DNA of 64,000 nt, taken from Arcicella sp040387735 (GTDB lineage: Bacteria > Bacteroidota > Bacteroidia > Cytophagales > Spirosomataceae). Of this stretch, positions 27,313 through 36,089 are shown piece after piece. The position numbers were made by a program, and so were the translations under genes. Position 1 is the first letter of the stretch; every line of letters starts with the position of its first letter. Under the pieces are notes generated by a model. It saw only the letters and a list, made by a program, of their open reading frames with translations. It did no database searches and was not told where the DNA came from. The stretch covers positions 1 to 64,000 of the forward strand of contig JAZKDE010000001.1 in assembly GCA_040387735.1 (NCBI GenBank). The letters run 5' to 3'.

Positions 27313-28353
27313 ATGCAAAAAAATAATAAACTCCTTCGGTACGTTTTCATTGCCTTTGCTTTATTCGCAACGATGTTTTCGTATTACATTTGGCAAATTA
27401 CTAAAACGCCTAATTATCAAGTAGATGAACAAAAAGGGTTTGCTTTATTGATTCCCAAAGGGGCAACTTTTGAAACCGTTTGGGATTCATTGAGCAGTCA
27501 CAAAATTGTTAGAGATGAATTATCGTTCAAATTTTTAGCAAAATTATTGAAATATAAAGATAACGTCCGTGAAGGAAGATATGTGATTAAAGCCAATATG
27601 GGAAATTACGAAGTTATTAAGAAACTTCGCTCAGGTGACCAAGATGCTATTCGTTTGACTTTCAATAATATACGGTTGAAGAAAGACTTGATTCATAAGA
27701 TTGGTAATAAGTTTGAATTTGATTCTACGGCATTGGTGAAAATTTTGTCTGACACAGCTACTGCTCGTAAATACGGTTTTACCAACGAGACTTTTATGTG
27801 TATGTTTTTGCCAAATACCTACGAGGTTTTCTGGAATACTACACCTGATAAGTTGTTAGAAACGATGAAAACTTGGTACGATAAATTCTGGACAGAAGAA
27901 CGGAAACGAAAAGCTGCTGCCATTGGTTTAGACCCAATCAAAGCCCAAATTATGGCTTCTATCGTGGAAGCAGAAACTAAAAAAGCTGATGAAAAACCAC
28001 GAGTTGCGGGTGTCTATATGAATCGTTTGCGAGATAATATGCCATTAGGAGCTGACCCGACGGTAATTTTTGCACTGCAAGATTTTACCATTAAAAGAGT
28101 TACTAAAGCACAATTGAAATTTGACTCCCCATATAATACATACAAAGTAATTGGTTTGCCTCCTGGTCCCATTAACTTACCTGATTTAGCTTCAATTGAT
28201 GCTGTGTTAAATTATGAAAAACACGATTATATGTACTTCTGTGCCAAAGAAGATTTTTCGGGTTATCATAATTTTGCGGTTACTTACGCTGACCATTTGA
28301 ATAATGCTAAAATCTACCAAGAGGCTTTGAATAAACTTAAAATTATGAAGTAG
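27313..28353 (+). CDS. mltG: Endolytic peptidoglycan transglycosylase MltG
   Basis: The 346-residue protein is started at the ATG at 27313; an earlier TTG at 27283 is in frame but less likely. A single membrane anchor occupies residues 9-29, followed by a LysM-like segment (FALLIPKGATFETVWDSL) and the YceG domain with the catalytic Glu at about E219 in SIVEAETKKADE, then PLGADPTVIFAL and YNTYKVIGLPPGPI. MltG cuts nascent glycan strands at the inner membrane and sets chain length. Confidence 0.93.
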   Translation: MQKNNKLLRYVFIAFALFATMFSYYIWQITKTPNYQVDEQKGFALLIPKGATFETVWDSLSSHKIVRDELSFKFLAKLLKYKDNVREGRYVIKANMGNYEVIKKLRSGDQDAIRLTFNNIRLKKDLIHKIGNKFEFDSTALVKILSDTATARKYGFTNETFMCMFLPNTYEVFWNTTPDKLLETMKTWYDKFWTEERKRKAAAIGLDPIKAQIMASIVEAETKKADEKPRVAGVYMNRLRDNMPLGADPTVIFALQDFTIKRVTKAQLKFDSPYNTYKVIGLPPGPINLPDLASIDAVLNYEKHDYMYFCAKEDFSGYHNFAVTYADHLNNAKIYQEALNKLKIMK

Positions 28354-28372
28354 AAATGTGAATCAGAAATGA

Positions 28373-28428
28373 CGAGTTATGAATTAAGAAGCGTGACTAA
28401 TTAGCCATTATTTATAATTCATAACTCG
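28373..28428. repeat. Intergenic inverted repeat (14-bp perfect arms)
   Basis: CGAGTTATGAATTA (28373-28386) is perfectly inverted at 28415-28428, and a further related AATTTATAATTCATGA follows just before the next gene. It lies between mltG and the thioesterase gene. Confidence 0.65.
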
Positions 28429-28469
28429 AAATCTAACATTCGTAATTTTCAATTTATAATTCATGATTT

Positions 28470-28877
28470 ATGTATATTCACGAAACCACATACCGAGTAA
28501 GATACGCTGATACTGACCAAATGGGATATGTATATTACGGAAATTACGCTCGTTTGTACGAAATTGGTCGGGTTGAAGCCCTCAGAAGTTTAGGATTCAG
28601 TTATAAGGCAATGGAAGATTCGGGAGTGATGATGCCTGTATATGAGAATAAATCTCGTTATATTGCACCTGGATTGTACGACGATTTACTGACAATTCGC
28701 ACGACGATTAAAATACTTCCTGCCGCCAGAGTAATTTTTCATTACGAAATATTGAATAGCTCAGGAAAATTGGTAAACATTGGCGAAACCACTTTGGTAT
28801 TTGTTAAAATGGAAAATAATCGGCTTACCACTGCCCCTAAAGAGTTGTTAGATAGCCTAAAGCCATATTTTGAATAA
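28470..28877 (+). CDS. Acyl-CoA thioesterase, YbgC/4HBT hot-dog family
   Basis: The 135-residue single hot-dog domain opens with YRVRYADTDQMGYVYYGNYA, where D16 is the likely catalytic Asp by comparison with YbgC, followed by the helix LYEIGRVEALRSLG. It hydrolyses short- or medium-chain acyl-CoA or acyl-ACP in the cytoplasm. The true substrate is not evident. It is followed after 10 bases by the BrkB gene and may form an operon with it. Confidence 0.9.
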   Translation: MYIHETTYRVRYADTDQMGYVYYGNYARLYEIGRVEALRSLGFSYKAMEDSGVMMPVYENKSRYIAPGLYDDLLTIRTTIKILPAARVIFHYEILNSSGKLVNIGETTLVFVKMENNRLTTAPKELLDSLKPYFE

Positions 28878-28887
28878 ATCCTATAAA

Positions 28888-29820
28888 ATGCTTCCAAAAC
28901 TAAAAAATATAAAACCATATCGTTTGTTCCAATCTTTTTTGCAAAAATTTCATTTGCAATACGCTTCTACAACAATTTATAAAATCTTAGTTATTCTAAT
29001 CCAGAAAATTCTCCAGTTTGATATTGATGTTAGAGCCGCCGCCGTTGCGTACAACTTTACATTAGCCATTTTTCCAACCATCATTTTTTTATTTTCCCTA
29101 ATTCCTTACGTGCCCGTAGAACATCTTGATAGAAGTATTATTGGGTTATTGTCGGAAGTTATGCCCGTTGGGATTTTTCGAGAAGCACAAACTACCATTA
29201 CTGAAATTGTGAGTAAACCACGGGGAGGAATCCTTTCTTTCGGATTTATTTTTGCTCTTTATGCCTCAACCAGTGGTATGATGGCGTTGATGCGAGCTTT
29301 TAACATAACCAATAAAACGGCTGAACAAAGAGGGTTTATCAAAGCCCGTTTGGTAGCGGTTATGTTAAATTTTATGTTAACTTTTGTATTGGTTTTAGCA
29401 ATTGTTGTACTGATTGTGGGGCGTTTAGGCGTAGACTTTTTATTTGAAGAAGGACTTTTAACCCGTGATATTACTTTTTATTCCATCCAAGCGATTACTT
29501 ATTTTGTCATTTTCTTCGTCTTTTTTATTACTATTTCGGTCATTTATTTCATCGCCCCGACGATTCATAAACGCTGGAAATTTGTTAATGCGGGTTCAGT
29601 AACGGCTTCAATTCTGACGATATTAATTACTAATTTATTCTCTTATTATTTGTCAAATTTTGCGTCCTATAATCGACTTTATGGAGCAATTGGGACTTTC
29701 ATTGCTTTAATGGTTTGGTTGTATTTGATAGCATTGATTTTGATTTTGGGCTTTGAAATCAATGCCAGTATTGACGAAAGTCGGGGGGCGATAATTAAGA
29801 ATACGAGTAGAATAGAATAA
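28888..29820 (+). CDS. YihY/BrkB-family integral membrane protein
   Basis: The 310-residue protein is started at the ATG at 28888, because the in-frame TTG at 28870 would overlap the thioesterase stop. Six hydrophobic segments are visible. The family signature appears as DVRAAAVAYNFTLAIFPTIIF early and YGAIGTFIALMVWLYLIALI near the end, then GFEINASIDE. YihY/BrkB proteins are inner-membrane proteins of uncertain function, formerly misassigned as RNase BN. Confidence 0.9.
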   Translation: MLPKLKNIKPYRLFQSFLQKFHLQYASTTIYKILVILIQKILQFDIDVRAAAVAYNFTLAIFPTIIFLFSLIPYVPVEHLDRSIIGLLSEVMPVGIFREAQTTITEIVSKPRGGILSFGFIFALYASTSGMMALMRAFNITNKTAEQRGFIKARLVAVMLNFMLTFVLVLAIVVLIVGRLGVDFLFEEGLLTRDITFYSIQAITYFVIFFVFFITISVIYFIAPTIHKRWKFVNAGSVTASILTILITNLFSYYLSNFASYNRLYGAIGTFIALMVWLYLIALILILGFEINASIDESRGAIIKNTSRIE

Positions 29821-29872
29821 ATTTTCTGATAGTTAGATTTGACCTCAAAAATAGCTGACTTTTGGAAAACAT

Positions 29873-29903
29873 AAAAAGCCACCCTTCATAAAAGTGTGGC
29901 TTT
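29873..29903 (+). terminator. Hairpin after the BrkB gene
   Basis: An imperfect inverted repeat (arms around AAAGCCAC and GTGGCTTT) lies about 55 bases past the stop codon. Confidence 0.5.
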
Positions 29904-30016
29904 CCAATAACCCTAACCCATAAAAATCAATGAAGACTATGATGTCTTTCATTTTCTTATAATATTGATAGAGCTAACACCGTGCCAAAAATATTTTTTT
30001 GGGGAATAATTTTAAA

Positions 30017-30973
30017 ATGATTCAACATTGTCCGCTTATTACTGTAATTGCTCTGTGTTACAACCATGAAAAATTTGTTGTTGAATCTTTGCAGTCGGTT
30101 GTAAATCAAGATTATGGAAATATAGAATTGATTATTGTGGACGATTGTAGTGATGATGGAAGTCAAGAGCAAATATTGAAATTCTCCCAAGAAAATCCAA
30201 CCGTAAAAGTTATATTCAATCCAGAAAATTTGGGTAATTGCCGTTCTTTTAATCAAGCGTTGAAGATTGCGAAGGGGAAATATGTGATAGATTTAGCGAC
30301 TGATGATGTTTTGTTACCCAATCGAATTACTGAACAGGTAAGGTGTTTTGAAATATCTGAGCATATTGGCGTTGTTTTTTCTGATGCCGAATATATTGAT
30401 GAAAACTCGAAAGTTTTAGGTGGTTTTTATCTTGAAAATAAACTAATTCCCCAAGGAAATATTTATAAATACTTATTGAAAGAATCGTTTATTATGCCTT
30501 CTTCTATGATGATTCGAAAAAGCATTTTAGATTCTTTAGGTGGTTATGATGAAACGCTTAGTTACGAGGATTTTGATTTTTGGATTCGCTCTTCTCGTAT
30601 TTGCGAGTATGCGTTTGTTCCCAAAGTTTTAGTGCAGCAAAGGATTGTGAAAGGCTCGCATTCAACGAAATTTTACGAAAAAAATAATCCTTTAATACGC
30701 TCGACTTTCAAGGTTTGTCAAAAAGCGTTATCACTGAATGAAACCGAAGAAGAAAATCAAGCGTTAATATTTAGACTAAGAATATTTTTGAGAAAGTGTT
30801 TTTACACGCAAAATTTTGCAGAAGGCAGAGAAGTAATTGGGATTTTGAAACAATTGAGAGGGCAAAATTGGTTAAGTAAAATAATTTCAAGGTTCATTAT
30901 CTGGAAAATTTCCATTAATTTTTTGTACATCAGATATATAAACTTGCGGAAGTTCCTTAGGTTTAAGTTCTGA
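30017..30973 (+). CDS. Family 2 glycosyltransferase
   Basis: The 318-residue protein is started at the ATG at 30017; a TTG 18 bases upstream is also in frame. The GT-A fold is clear: ITVIALCYNHEKFVVESLQS, then LIIVDDCSDDGS (nucleotide binding), then DLATDDVLLPNRI with a TDD metal site, and SYEDFDFWIR as the likely acceptor or base region. There is no membrane helix of note. It probably transfers a sugar during surface polysaccharide or lipid glycan synthesis. The acceptor is unknown, and no polysaccharide cluster surrounds it. Confidence 0.9.
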   Translation: MIQHCPLITVIALCYNHEKFVVESLQSVVNQDYGNIELIIVDDCSDDGSQEQILKFSQENPTVKVIFNPENLGNCRSFNQALKIAKGKYVIDLATDDVLLPNRITEQVRCFEISEHIGVVFSDAEYIDENSKVLGGFYLENKLIPQGNIYKYLLKESFIMPSSMMIRKSILDSLGGYDETLSYEDFDFWIRSSRICEYAFVPKVLVQQRIVKGSHSTKFYEKNNPLIRSTFKVCQKALSLNETEEENQALIFRLRIFLRKCFYTQNFAEGREVIGILKQLRGQNWLSKIISRFIIWKISINFLYIRYINLRKFLRFKF

Positions 30974-31010
30974 TTTGGTTTTAAAAATTTACATCAATCA
31001 ACAACGTAAA

Positions 31011-31625
31011 ATGGCTGAATTTATAAAATTATACGAAAAAGGAACCGATATGCGTAAAATCGAGCAAATTGTTTCGTGTTTACGCAATGGGGGAATTATT
31101 ATTTATCCTACCGATACCGTTTATGGAATGGGCTGCGATATTCATAATGCTCGTGCGGTTGAAAGGATTTGTCAGATAAAAGGAATTAAGCCCAATAAGA
31201 ATAATTTTTCCTTCATCTGTAATGATTTGAGTCATATTTCTGATTACGCCAAAGTATCAACGGCTACTTTTAAATTGATGAAAAAGCATTTACCAGGTCC
31301 TTTTACTTTTATTTTGGAAGGTAATAATCGAGTGCCAAAAGTATTGTCTCAGAGTAAAAAAACGGTTGGAATTCGAATTCCTGATAATGTAATTCCGAGA
31401 ATTATTGTCGAAGAATTGGGTAATCCTATCATTACTACTTCCATTCACGATGACGACGATGTGCTTGATTATCCGACTGACCCAGAATTGATTTTTGAGA
31501 AATTCCAAAATCTTGTGGATATAGTGATTGATGGCGGTTACGGTAAAAATGTACCCTCAACCATTGTAGATGCCACTAACGATGATTTTGAGATTATTCG
31601 ACAAGGCGTTGGATTTTTGGATTAA
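31011..31625 (+). CDS. L-threonylcarbamoyladenylate synthase (Sua5/YciO/YrdC family)
   Basis: The 204-residue protein is started at the ATG at 31011 (MAEFIKLYEKG); a TTG at 30975 is in frame. IIIYPTDTVYGMGCDIHNAR and PFTFILEGNNRVPKVL with VGIRIPD are diagnostic of the YrdC fold. TsaC-type members make the threonylcarbamoyl-AMP used for t6A37 of tRNAs. YciO paralogs share the fold, and this one ends without the extra Sua5 domain, so a YciO role cannot be excluded. Confidence 0.85.
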   Translation: MAEFIKLYEKGTDMRKIEQIVSCLRNGGIIIYPTDTVYGMGCDIHNARAVERICQIKGIKPNKNNFSFICNDLSHISDYAKVSTATFKLMKKHLPGPFTFILEGNNRVPKVLSQSKKTVGIRIPDNVIPRIIVEELGNPIITTSIHDDDDVLDYPTDPELIFEKFQNLVDIVIDGGYGKNVPSTIVDATNDDFEIIRQGVGFLD

Positions 31626-31678
31626 AGTGATACAGATTTCAATTTGCTATGCTAAAGAACAAACTGAAATCTAAATTA

Positions 31679-32569
31679 CTACGACCGTAATTCTCTGAAA
31701 TTTGTCTTCACCACATCATCCGTCGAACGTTTATGTTTCCAGCGTCGGTGCGACCATAAATAGTCAGAAGGGTATTTATGAATGGATTTGTCTAATATTC
31801 TTATGAATCGCTCCGTGATTTCGCCAGTGGGTAAATCTTTATATTCTTCTGGTTGTGCAATTTCGGTAAATTCTATTTCGTAATACCCTCTTTTCACTCG
31901 TCGCATCTCACTAAAAATCACTGGATAATCAAATTTTCGAGCGATGCGTTCAGTACCAGTAAAAAAACCTGAATCTTGATTTAGAAAATTTGTCCAATAA
32001 GCTGTTTTCCAGTTGGTCGGTGATTGGTCAGACCCCATTGCCAAAACTCGAACAACATCTTTTCTTTCAATTGTTTTGCGTAAGGTATCATCTTTTTCGA
32101 TTAATGGAGTAACGCCAAAACGCCCTCTTATAAAAAGAGTCAATTTATTGAAAAATGGACTGCTCAATTTTTGATAAACAATATCAATTGGAATACCCGT
32201 AAGGTTGAGCGGATGAAGAAGCCATTCCCAATTCCCAATGTGTCCCGTTACCAGAATAACAGATTGATGGTTGTCTGTATGTTTCTTTATTGCTTCAATA
32301 TTTATAACTTTTACTCGTTCATGTACTTGGGCTTCGCTCATTGAATATCCCTTCAAAAACTCAATAAACAAATCGGCAATGTGTTTATAAAAATTCTTAG
32401 CAATTTGGTTAATTTCTTCTTTAGTTTTATTCGGGAATGAATTTTGCAAGTTTTCCATTACGACTTTCTTTCGGTATCCGATAACTCGGTAAATAACAAA
32501 ATACGCAAAGTTCGAAATGCCATAAAGCACAAAAAAGGGTAACTTTGAAAATAAATTAATAAAAAACAT
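31679..32569 (-). CDS. LpxL-like lipid A/lysophospholipid acyltransferase
   Basis: The 296-residue membrane-associated acyltransferase has one N-terminal helix (residues 5-28) and the HX4E active site at H110 and E115 (VTGHIGNWEW), then AMGSDQSPTN and FTGTERIARKFDYPVIF, and the terminal DYLWSHRRWKHKR common to lipid A secondary acyltransferases. It likely adds an acyl chain to lipid A at the inner membrane, a step that shapes the outer leaflet. It converges with the Sua5/YrdC gene and diverges from WbqC. Confidence 0.9.
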   Translation of the reverse strand: MFFINLFSKLPFFVLYGISNFAYFVIYRVIGYRKKVVMENLQNSFPNKTKEEINQIAKNFYKHIADLFIEFLKGYSMSEAQVHERVKVINIEAIKKHTDNHQSVILVTGHIGNWEWLLHPLNLTGIPIDIVYQKLSSPFFNKLTLFIRGRFGVTPLIEKDDTLRKTIERKDVVRVLAMGSDQSPTNWKTAYWTNFLNQDSGFFTGTERIARKFDYPVIFSEMRRVKRGYYEIEFTEIAQPEEYKDLPTGEITERFIRILDKSIHKYPSDYLWSHRRWKHKRSTDDVVKTNFRELRS

Positions 32570-32674
32570 AATTTTGGCTTTTGGCTGTCAGCAATAAAAA
32601 AATACTTTATAGAATTAAACTGTAAGTGCAAATAACTCACTGATTCACTAAATCACAACTCACAAATTGAATAA

Positions 32675-33295
32675 ATGACCATTGATTTACAATATCTACC
32701 CAGTCTCGAATATTTTTGTTTATTATTAAAACATGAAAACATTGTGATTGAGGCAAATGAATATTTCGAAAAGCAAAGTTACCGAAATCGTTGTATAATT
32801 CAGACAACCAATAAAATAGATAGTCTAACAATTCCCGTTCAAAATGGTAATAAAAAAGTATTAATTCGAGATATTAAAATTGATTATCACCAAGATTGGA
32901 CCCGCCGACATTGGGGAGCAATTCACTCTGCTTACGGTAAATCGCCTTTTTTTGAATTTTATTCGGAATATTTTAGAAAAATTATTGATAAAAAACCTGA
33001 CTTTTTGTTCGATTTGAATTTAGAATTACTGACAATTTGTCTGAAACTTCTTCGTCTCGAAAAAAACATTATATTTACTGAAAATTACGAAAAAGTGGTC
33101 GAAAATGACTTTAGAGGGCAGATTCATCCTAAAAGAAGTTTTGCAGAGAATAAGGTTTATCAACCTTTGGCATATAGACAAAACTTTGGCAATGAATTTG
33201 AACCTAATTTATCTATTCTGGATTTACTTTTTTGTCAGGGAAATCAAGCATTATCAGTATTGAAAGGTTCATTAGTGATTGAACAAATAAATTAA
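32675..33295 (+). CDS. WbqC family protein
   Basis: The 206-residue protein matches the WbqC family: QYLPSLEYFCLLLK at the start, EYFEKQSYRNRCIIQTTNK, SLTIPVQNGNKKVLIRDIKI, DWTRRHWGAIHSAYGKSPFF and the tail LSILDLLFCQGNQALSVL. The family is associated with sugar-nucleotide or O-antigen gene sets in some bacteria, but its reaction is not established. In Bacteroidota it is often near lipid A or lipoprotein export genes, consistent with the acyltransferase next door. Confidence 0.88.
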   Translation: MTIDLQYLPSLEYFCLLLKHENIVIEANEYFEKQSYRNRCIIQTTNKIDSLTIPVQNGNKKVLIRDIKIDYHQDWTRRHWGAIHSAYGKSPFFEFYSEYFRKIIDKKPDFLFDLNLELLTICLKLLRLEKNIIFTENYEKVVENDFRGQIHPKRSFAENKVYQPLAYRQNFGNEFEPNLSILDLLFCQGNQALSVLKGSLVIEQIN

Positions 33296-33395
33296 AATTG
33301 GGGTTTAACTAATTATAATTTAGGAGTACAAATTTAAATATTTTGGTAACTTTTCGTAAACTGATTATCTAAAAATTATAACTCAAAACTCTTTT

Positions 33396-35936
33396 ATGGA
33401 GGCAAAATTTTCAAACAGAGTAAAAGAGGTTATCTCACTCGCCCGTGAGGAGGCAATCAGGCTTGGGCATGATTATATCGGGACGGAACACCTCATTTTG
33501 GGAATGATTAGAGAAGGCGAAGGCATTGCTCTCGACCTTATTCAAAAATGTGGAACTACACTCGATGATTTACGTGTCACGATTGAGCAGGCTACTCGAA
33601 GCACCGTTCGGTCATCGTACACCATCAAAAACAAGCAAGATATTCCTCTTTCTCGACAATGCGAAAAAGTATTGAGAGTAACCTACTTAGAAGCACGTAT
33701 TTTTAAAACTAACCTTGTAGGAACGGAGCATTTGTTGATGGCAATCCTCAGAGATGAGGATAATCTCGCCAAACAAATTCTTGAGAAATTCCAGATACAT
33801 TATGAATTAATAAAAGATATGGTAGAATATCAGTCAAATCCGAATATCAAATCGGGGCCGTCGGACACTGACGATAACGATGATGATGCAAGAATGTTTG
33901 CGGGTGGAGGAAATGCCGGGGGAGGTAGTTCAAGTGCCAATAAAAATGCTGAAAAGTCAAAAACTCCAGTTTTGGATAACTTTGGTAGAGATTTAACCAA
34001 AGTAGCTGAATCAGGTAAACTTGACCCAATCGTAGGACGTGAAAAAGAAATTGAGCGGGTTGCTCAAATACTTTCACGTAGAAAGAAAAATAATCCTATT
34101 TTGATTGGTGAGCCAGGCGTTGGTAAAACTGCTATTGCCGAAGGTTTAGCCCTTAGAATTGTTCAGAAAAAAGTTTCTCGTGTATTATTTGGGAAACGAG
34201 TTGTAACGCTTGACTTGGCTTCCTTAGTCGCTGGTACGAAATATCGTGGACAGTTTGAAGAAAGAATGAAGGCTGTTATGAACGAATTAGAGAAGTCGCC
34301 AGATGTAATCTTATTCATTGACGAACTCCACACTATTGTTGGTGCAGGTGGTGCGTCAGGTTCGTTAGATGCTTCAAATATGTTTAAGCCAGCTTTAGCT
34401 CGTGGTGATATACAAGTTATCGGAGCAACAACTTTGGACGAATATCGTCAGTATATTGAGAAAGATGGTGCTTTGGCTCGTCGTTTCCAAACCGTTATGG
34501 TTGATGCCACTTCGATTGAGGAAACGATTGAAATCTTGAATAATATCAAGGACAAATACGAAGAACATCACCATGTAACTTATACGGACGAAGCGATTGA
34601 ACAAGCCGTTAAGTTGTCGGAACGTTATATTTCAGACAGATTCTTACCCGATAAAGCCATTGATGTAATGGATGAAGTTGGAGCAAGAGTTCACATCTCT
34701 AATATTACGGTTCCAGAAGATATTGTTCGCTTGGAAGAAGCCATTGAGAATATTAAGAAAGAAAAAAATGCGGTTGTAAAATCACAGAAATACGAAGAAG
34801 CAGCTCAATTACGTGACCGTGAAAAACGTCTTTTAGACCAATTAGATCGTGCAAAACGTGAGTGGGAAGAAGATACAAAACGCCGTCGTTATACAGTTTC
34901 AGAAGAAAGCGTTGCTGAAGTAATTGCCCAAATGACAGGAATTCCTGTTAATCGTGTGGCGGCTACGGAAGGACAAAAACTACTGAATATGAATGAAGAG
35001 TTACAAGGAAAGGTAATCGGTCAAGATGTACCAATTGCAAAACTTGTAAAAGCTATTCAACGTACTCGTGTAGGTTTAAAAGACCCGAAAAAACCAATTG
35101 GTTCATTCATTTTCTTAGGCCCTACGGGTGTTGGTAAAACAGAGTTAGCGAAGGTTTTGGCTACTTATTTGTTCGACAAAGACGATGCTTTAGTGAGAAT
35201 TGATATGAGTGAGTACATGGAGAAATTCAGTGTATCTCGCTTGATTGGAGCTCCTCCGGGCTACGTTGGTTATGAAGAAGGTGGACAATTGACCGAGAAA
35301 ATTCGTCGTAAACCTTATGCTGTTGTCTTGTTGGATGAAATTGAAAAAGCTCACCCAGACGTATTCAATATTTTACTCCAAGTCTTGGATGAAGGTATTT
35401 TAACGGATGGATTGGGTCGTAGAGTAGATTTCCGAAATACAATCATTATCATGACTTCAAATATTGGAGCGAGAGATTTGAAAGATTTTGGTTTAGGAAT
35501 CGGTTTCTCTTCAAAATCGAAAGTTGATAATATGGATGAAGCCATCAAAGGAACAATCCAAAATGCGTTGAAAAAAGCATTTTCTCCAGAATTCTTGAAT
35601 CGTTTGGATGATGTTATTGTCTTTAATTCTTTAGAAAGAGAACACTTACATTCGATTATCGATTTGATGTTGAAGAAACTTTTCACTCGTATTAGTGCAT
35701 TGGGTTACAGCGTTGAATTGACGGAAAAAGCTAAAGACTTTATTGCTGAAAAAGGTTATGATTCTCAATACGGTGCAAGACCATTGAATCGTGCCATTCA
35801 GAAATATTTGGAAGATCCAGTAGCAGAAGAAATTCTCAAAGGTGACCTTGCTGAAGGCGATGTAATTGTTGCAGATTATTCAGGGGAAGGTGATGAATTG
35901 ACACTTTCAAGAGTTAATGCTACGGTTACTGAATAG
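33396..35936 (+). CDS. clpC: ATP-dependent Clp protease ATP-binding subunit ClpC
   Basis: This is an 846-residue HSP100 unfoldase. Two Clp N repeats cover residues 1-145, then comes a Gly- and Asp-rich linker (about 150-185), AAA domain 1 with GEPGVGKT (238-245), a UVR/coiled-coil middle domain (about 455-490, SQKYEEAAQLRDREKR), AAA domain 2 with GPTGVGKT (575-582), and the C-terminal D2-small domain ending in EGDELTLSRVNATVTE. It feeds proteins to ClpP. The linker is longer and more acidic than in Bacillus ClpC. A terminator follows at once, so it is monocistronic. Confidence 0.96.
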   Translation: MEAKFSNRVKEVISLAREEAIRLGHDYIGTEHLILGMIREGEGIALDLIQKCGTTLDDLRVTIEQATRSTVRSSYTIKNKQDIPLSRQCEKVLRVTYLEARIFKTNLVGTEHLLMAILRDEDNLAKQILEKFQIHYELIKDMVEYQSNPNIKSGPSDTDDNDDDARMFAGGGNAGGGSSSANKNAEKSKTPVLDNFGRDLTKVAESGKLDPIVGREKEIERVAQILSRRKKNNPILIGEPGVGKTAIAEGLALRIVQKKVSRVLFGKRVVTLDLASLVAGTKYRGQFEERMKAVMNELEKSPDVILFIDELHTIVGAGGASGSLDASNMFKPALARGDIQVIGATTLDEYRQYIEKDGALARRFQTVMVDATSIEETIEILNNIKDKYEEHHHVTYTDEAIEQAVKLSERYISDRFLPDKAIDVMDEVGARVHISNITVPEDIVRLEEAIENIKKEKNAVVKSQKYEEAAQLRDREKRLLDQLDRAKREWEEDTKRRRYTVSEESVAEVIAQMTGIPVNRVAATEGQKLLNMNEELQGKVIGQDVPIAKLVKAIQRTRVGLKDPKKPIGSFIFLGPTGVGKTELAKVLATYLFDKDDALVRIDMSEYMEKFSVSRLIGAPPGYVGYEEGGQLTEKIRRKPYAVVLLDEIEKAHPDVFNILLQVLDEGILTDGLGRRVDFRNTIIIMTSNIGARDLKDFGLGIGFSSKSKVDNMDEAIKGTIQNALKKAFSPEFLNRLDDVIVFNSLEREHLHSIIDLMLKKLFTRISALGYSVELTEKAKDFIAEKGYDSQYGARPLNRAIQKYLEDPVAEEILKGDLAEGDVIVADYSGEGDELTLSRVNATVTE

Positions 35937-35951
35937 AATATCTTGAATTTT

Positions 35952-35987
35952 AAAAGCCTTCAAATTAATCATTTGAAGGCTTTTTTT
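35952..35987 (+). terminator. Terminator after clpC
   Basis: AAAAGCCTTCAAAT (35952-35965) is perfectly inverted at 35971-35984 and followed by a T-run, 15 bases past the stop codon. Confidence 0.9.
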
Positions 35988-36000
35988 ATTACTTAACACT

Positions 36001-36038
36001 GACTTTAGTTTGTTTCCCTATGATAACAGACTAAAGTC
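36001..36038. repeat. Palindromic repeat, GACTTTAGTcTGT type
   Basis: A 13-bp arm at 36001-36013 is inverted at 36026-36038 with one mismatch. It resembles the inner part of the longer palindrome at 41006-41058 (ACAGACTAAAGTC against ACAGACTGAAGTC), so the two look like members of one repeat family. Confidence 0.6.
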
Positions 36039-36053
36039 CGTATTACGTAATGC

Positions 36054-36085
36054 TTTGTCCCTTAACTCTTTTACCTGTATCTTTG
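36054..36085 (+). promoter_or_regulatory. Promoter of the ABC-F gene, probably leaderless
   Basis: TTTG (36054-36057), 20 bases of spacer and TATCTTTG (36078-36085) give a near-ideal Bacteroidota promoter. The start codon follows after only four bases (36090), so the transcript is predicted to begin at or next to the ATG. Confidence 0.7.
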
Positions 36086-36089
36086 CATC

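Noticed and set aside
35351..35686. 111-residue minus-strand ORF inside clpC
   Set aside because: It lies opposite conserved AAA domain 2 and has no signal or domain of its own.
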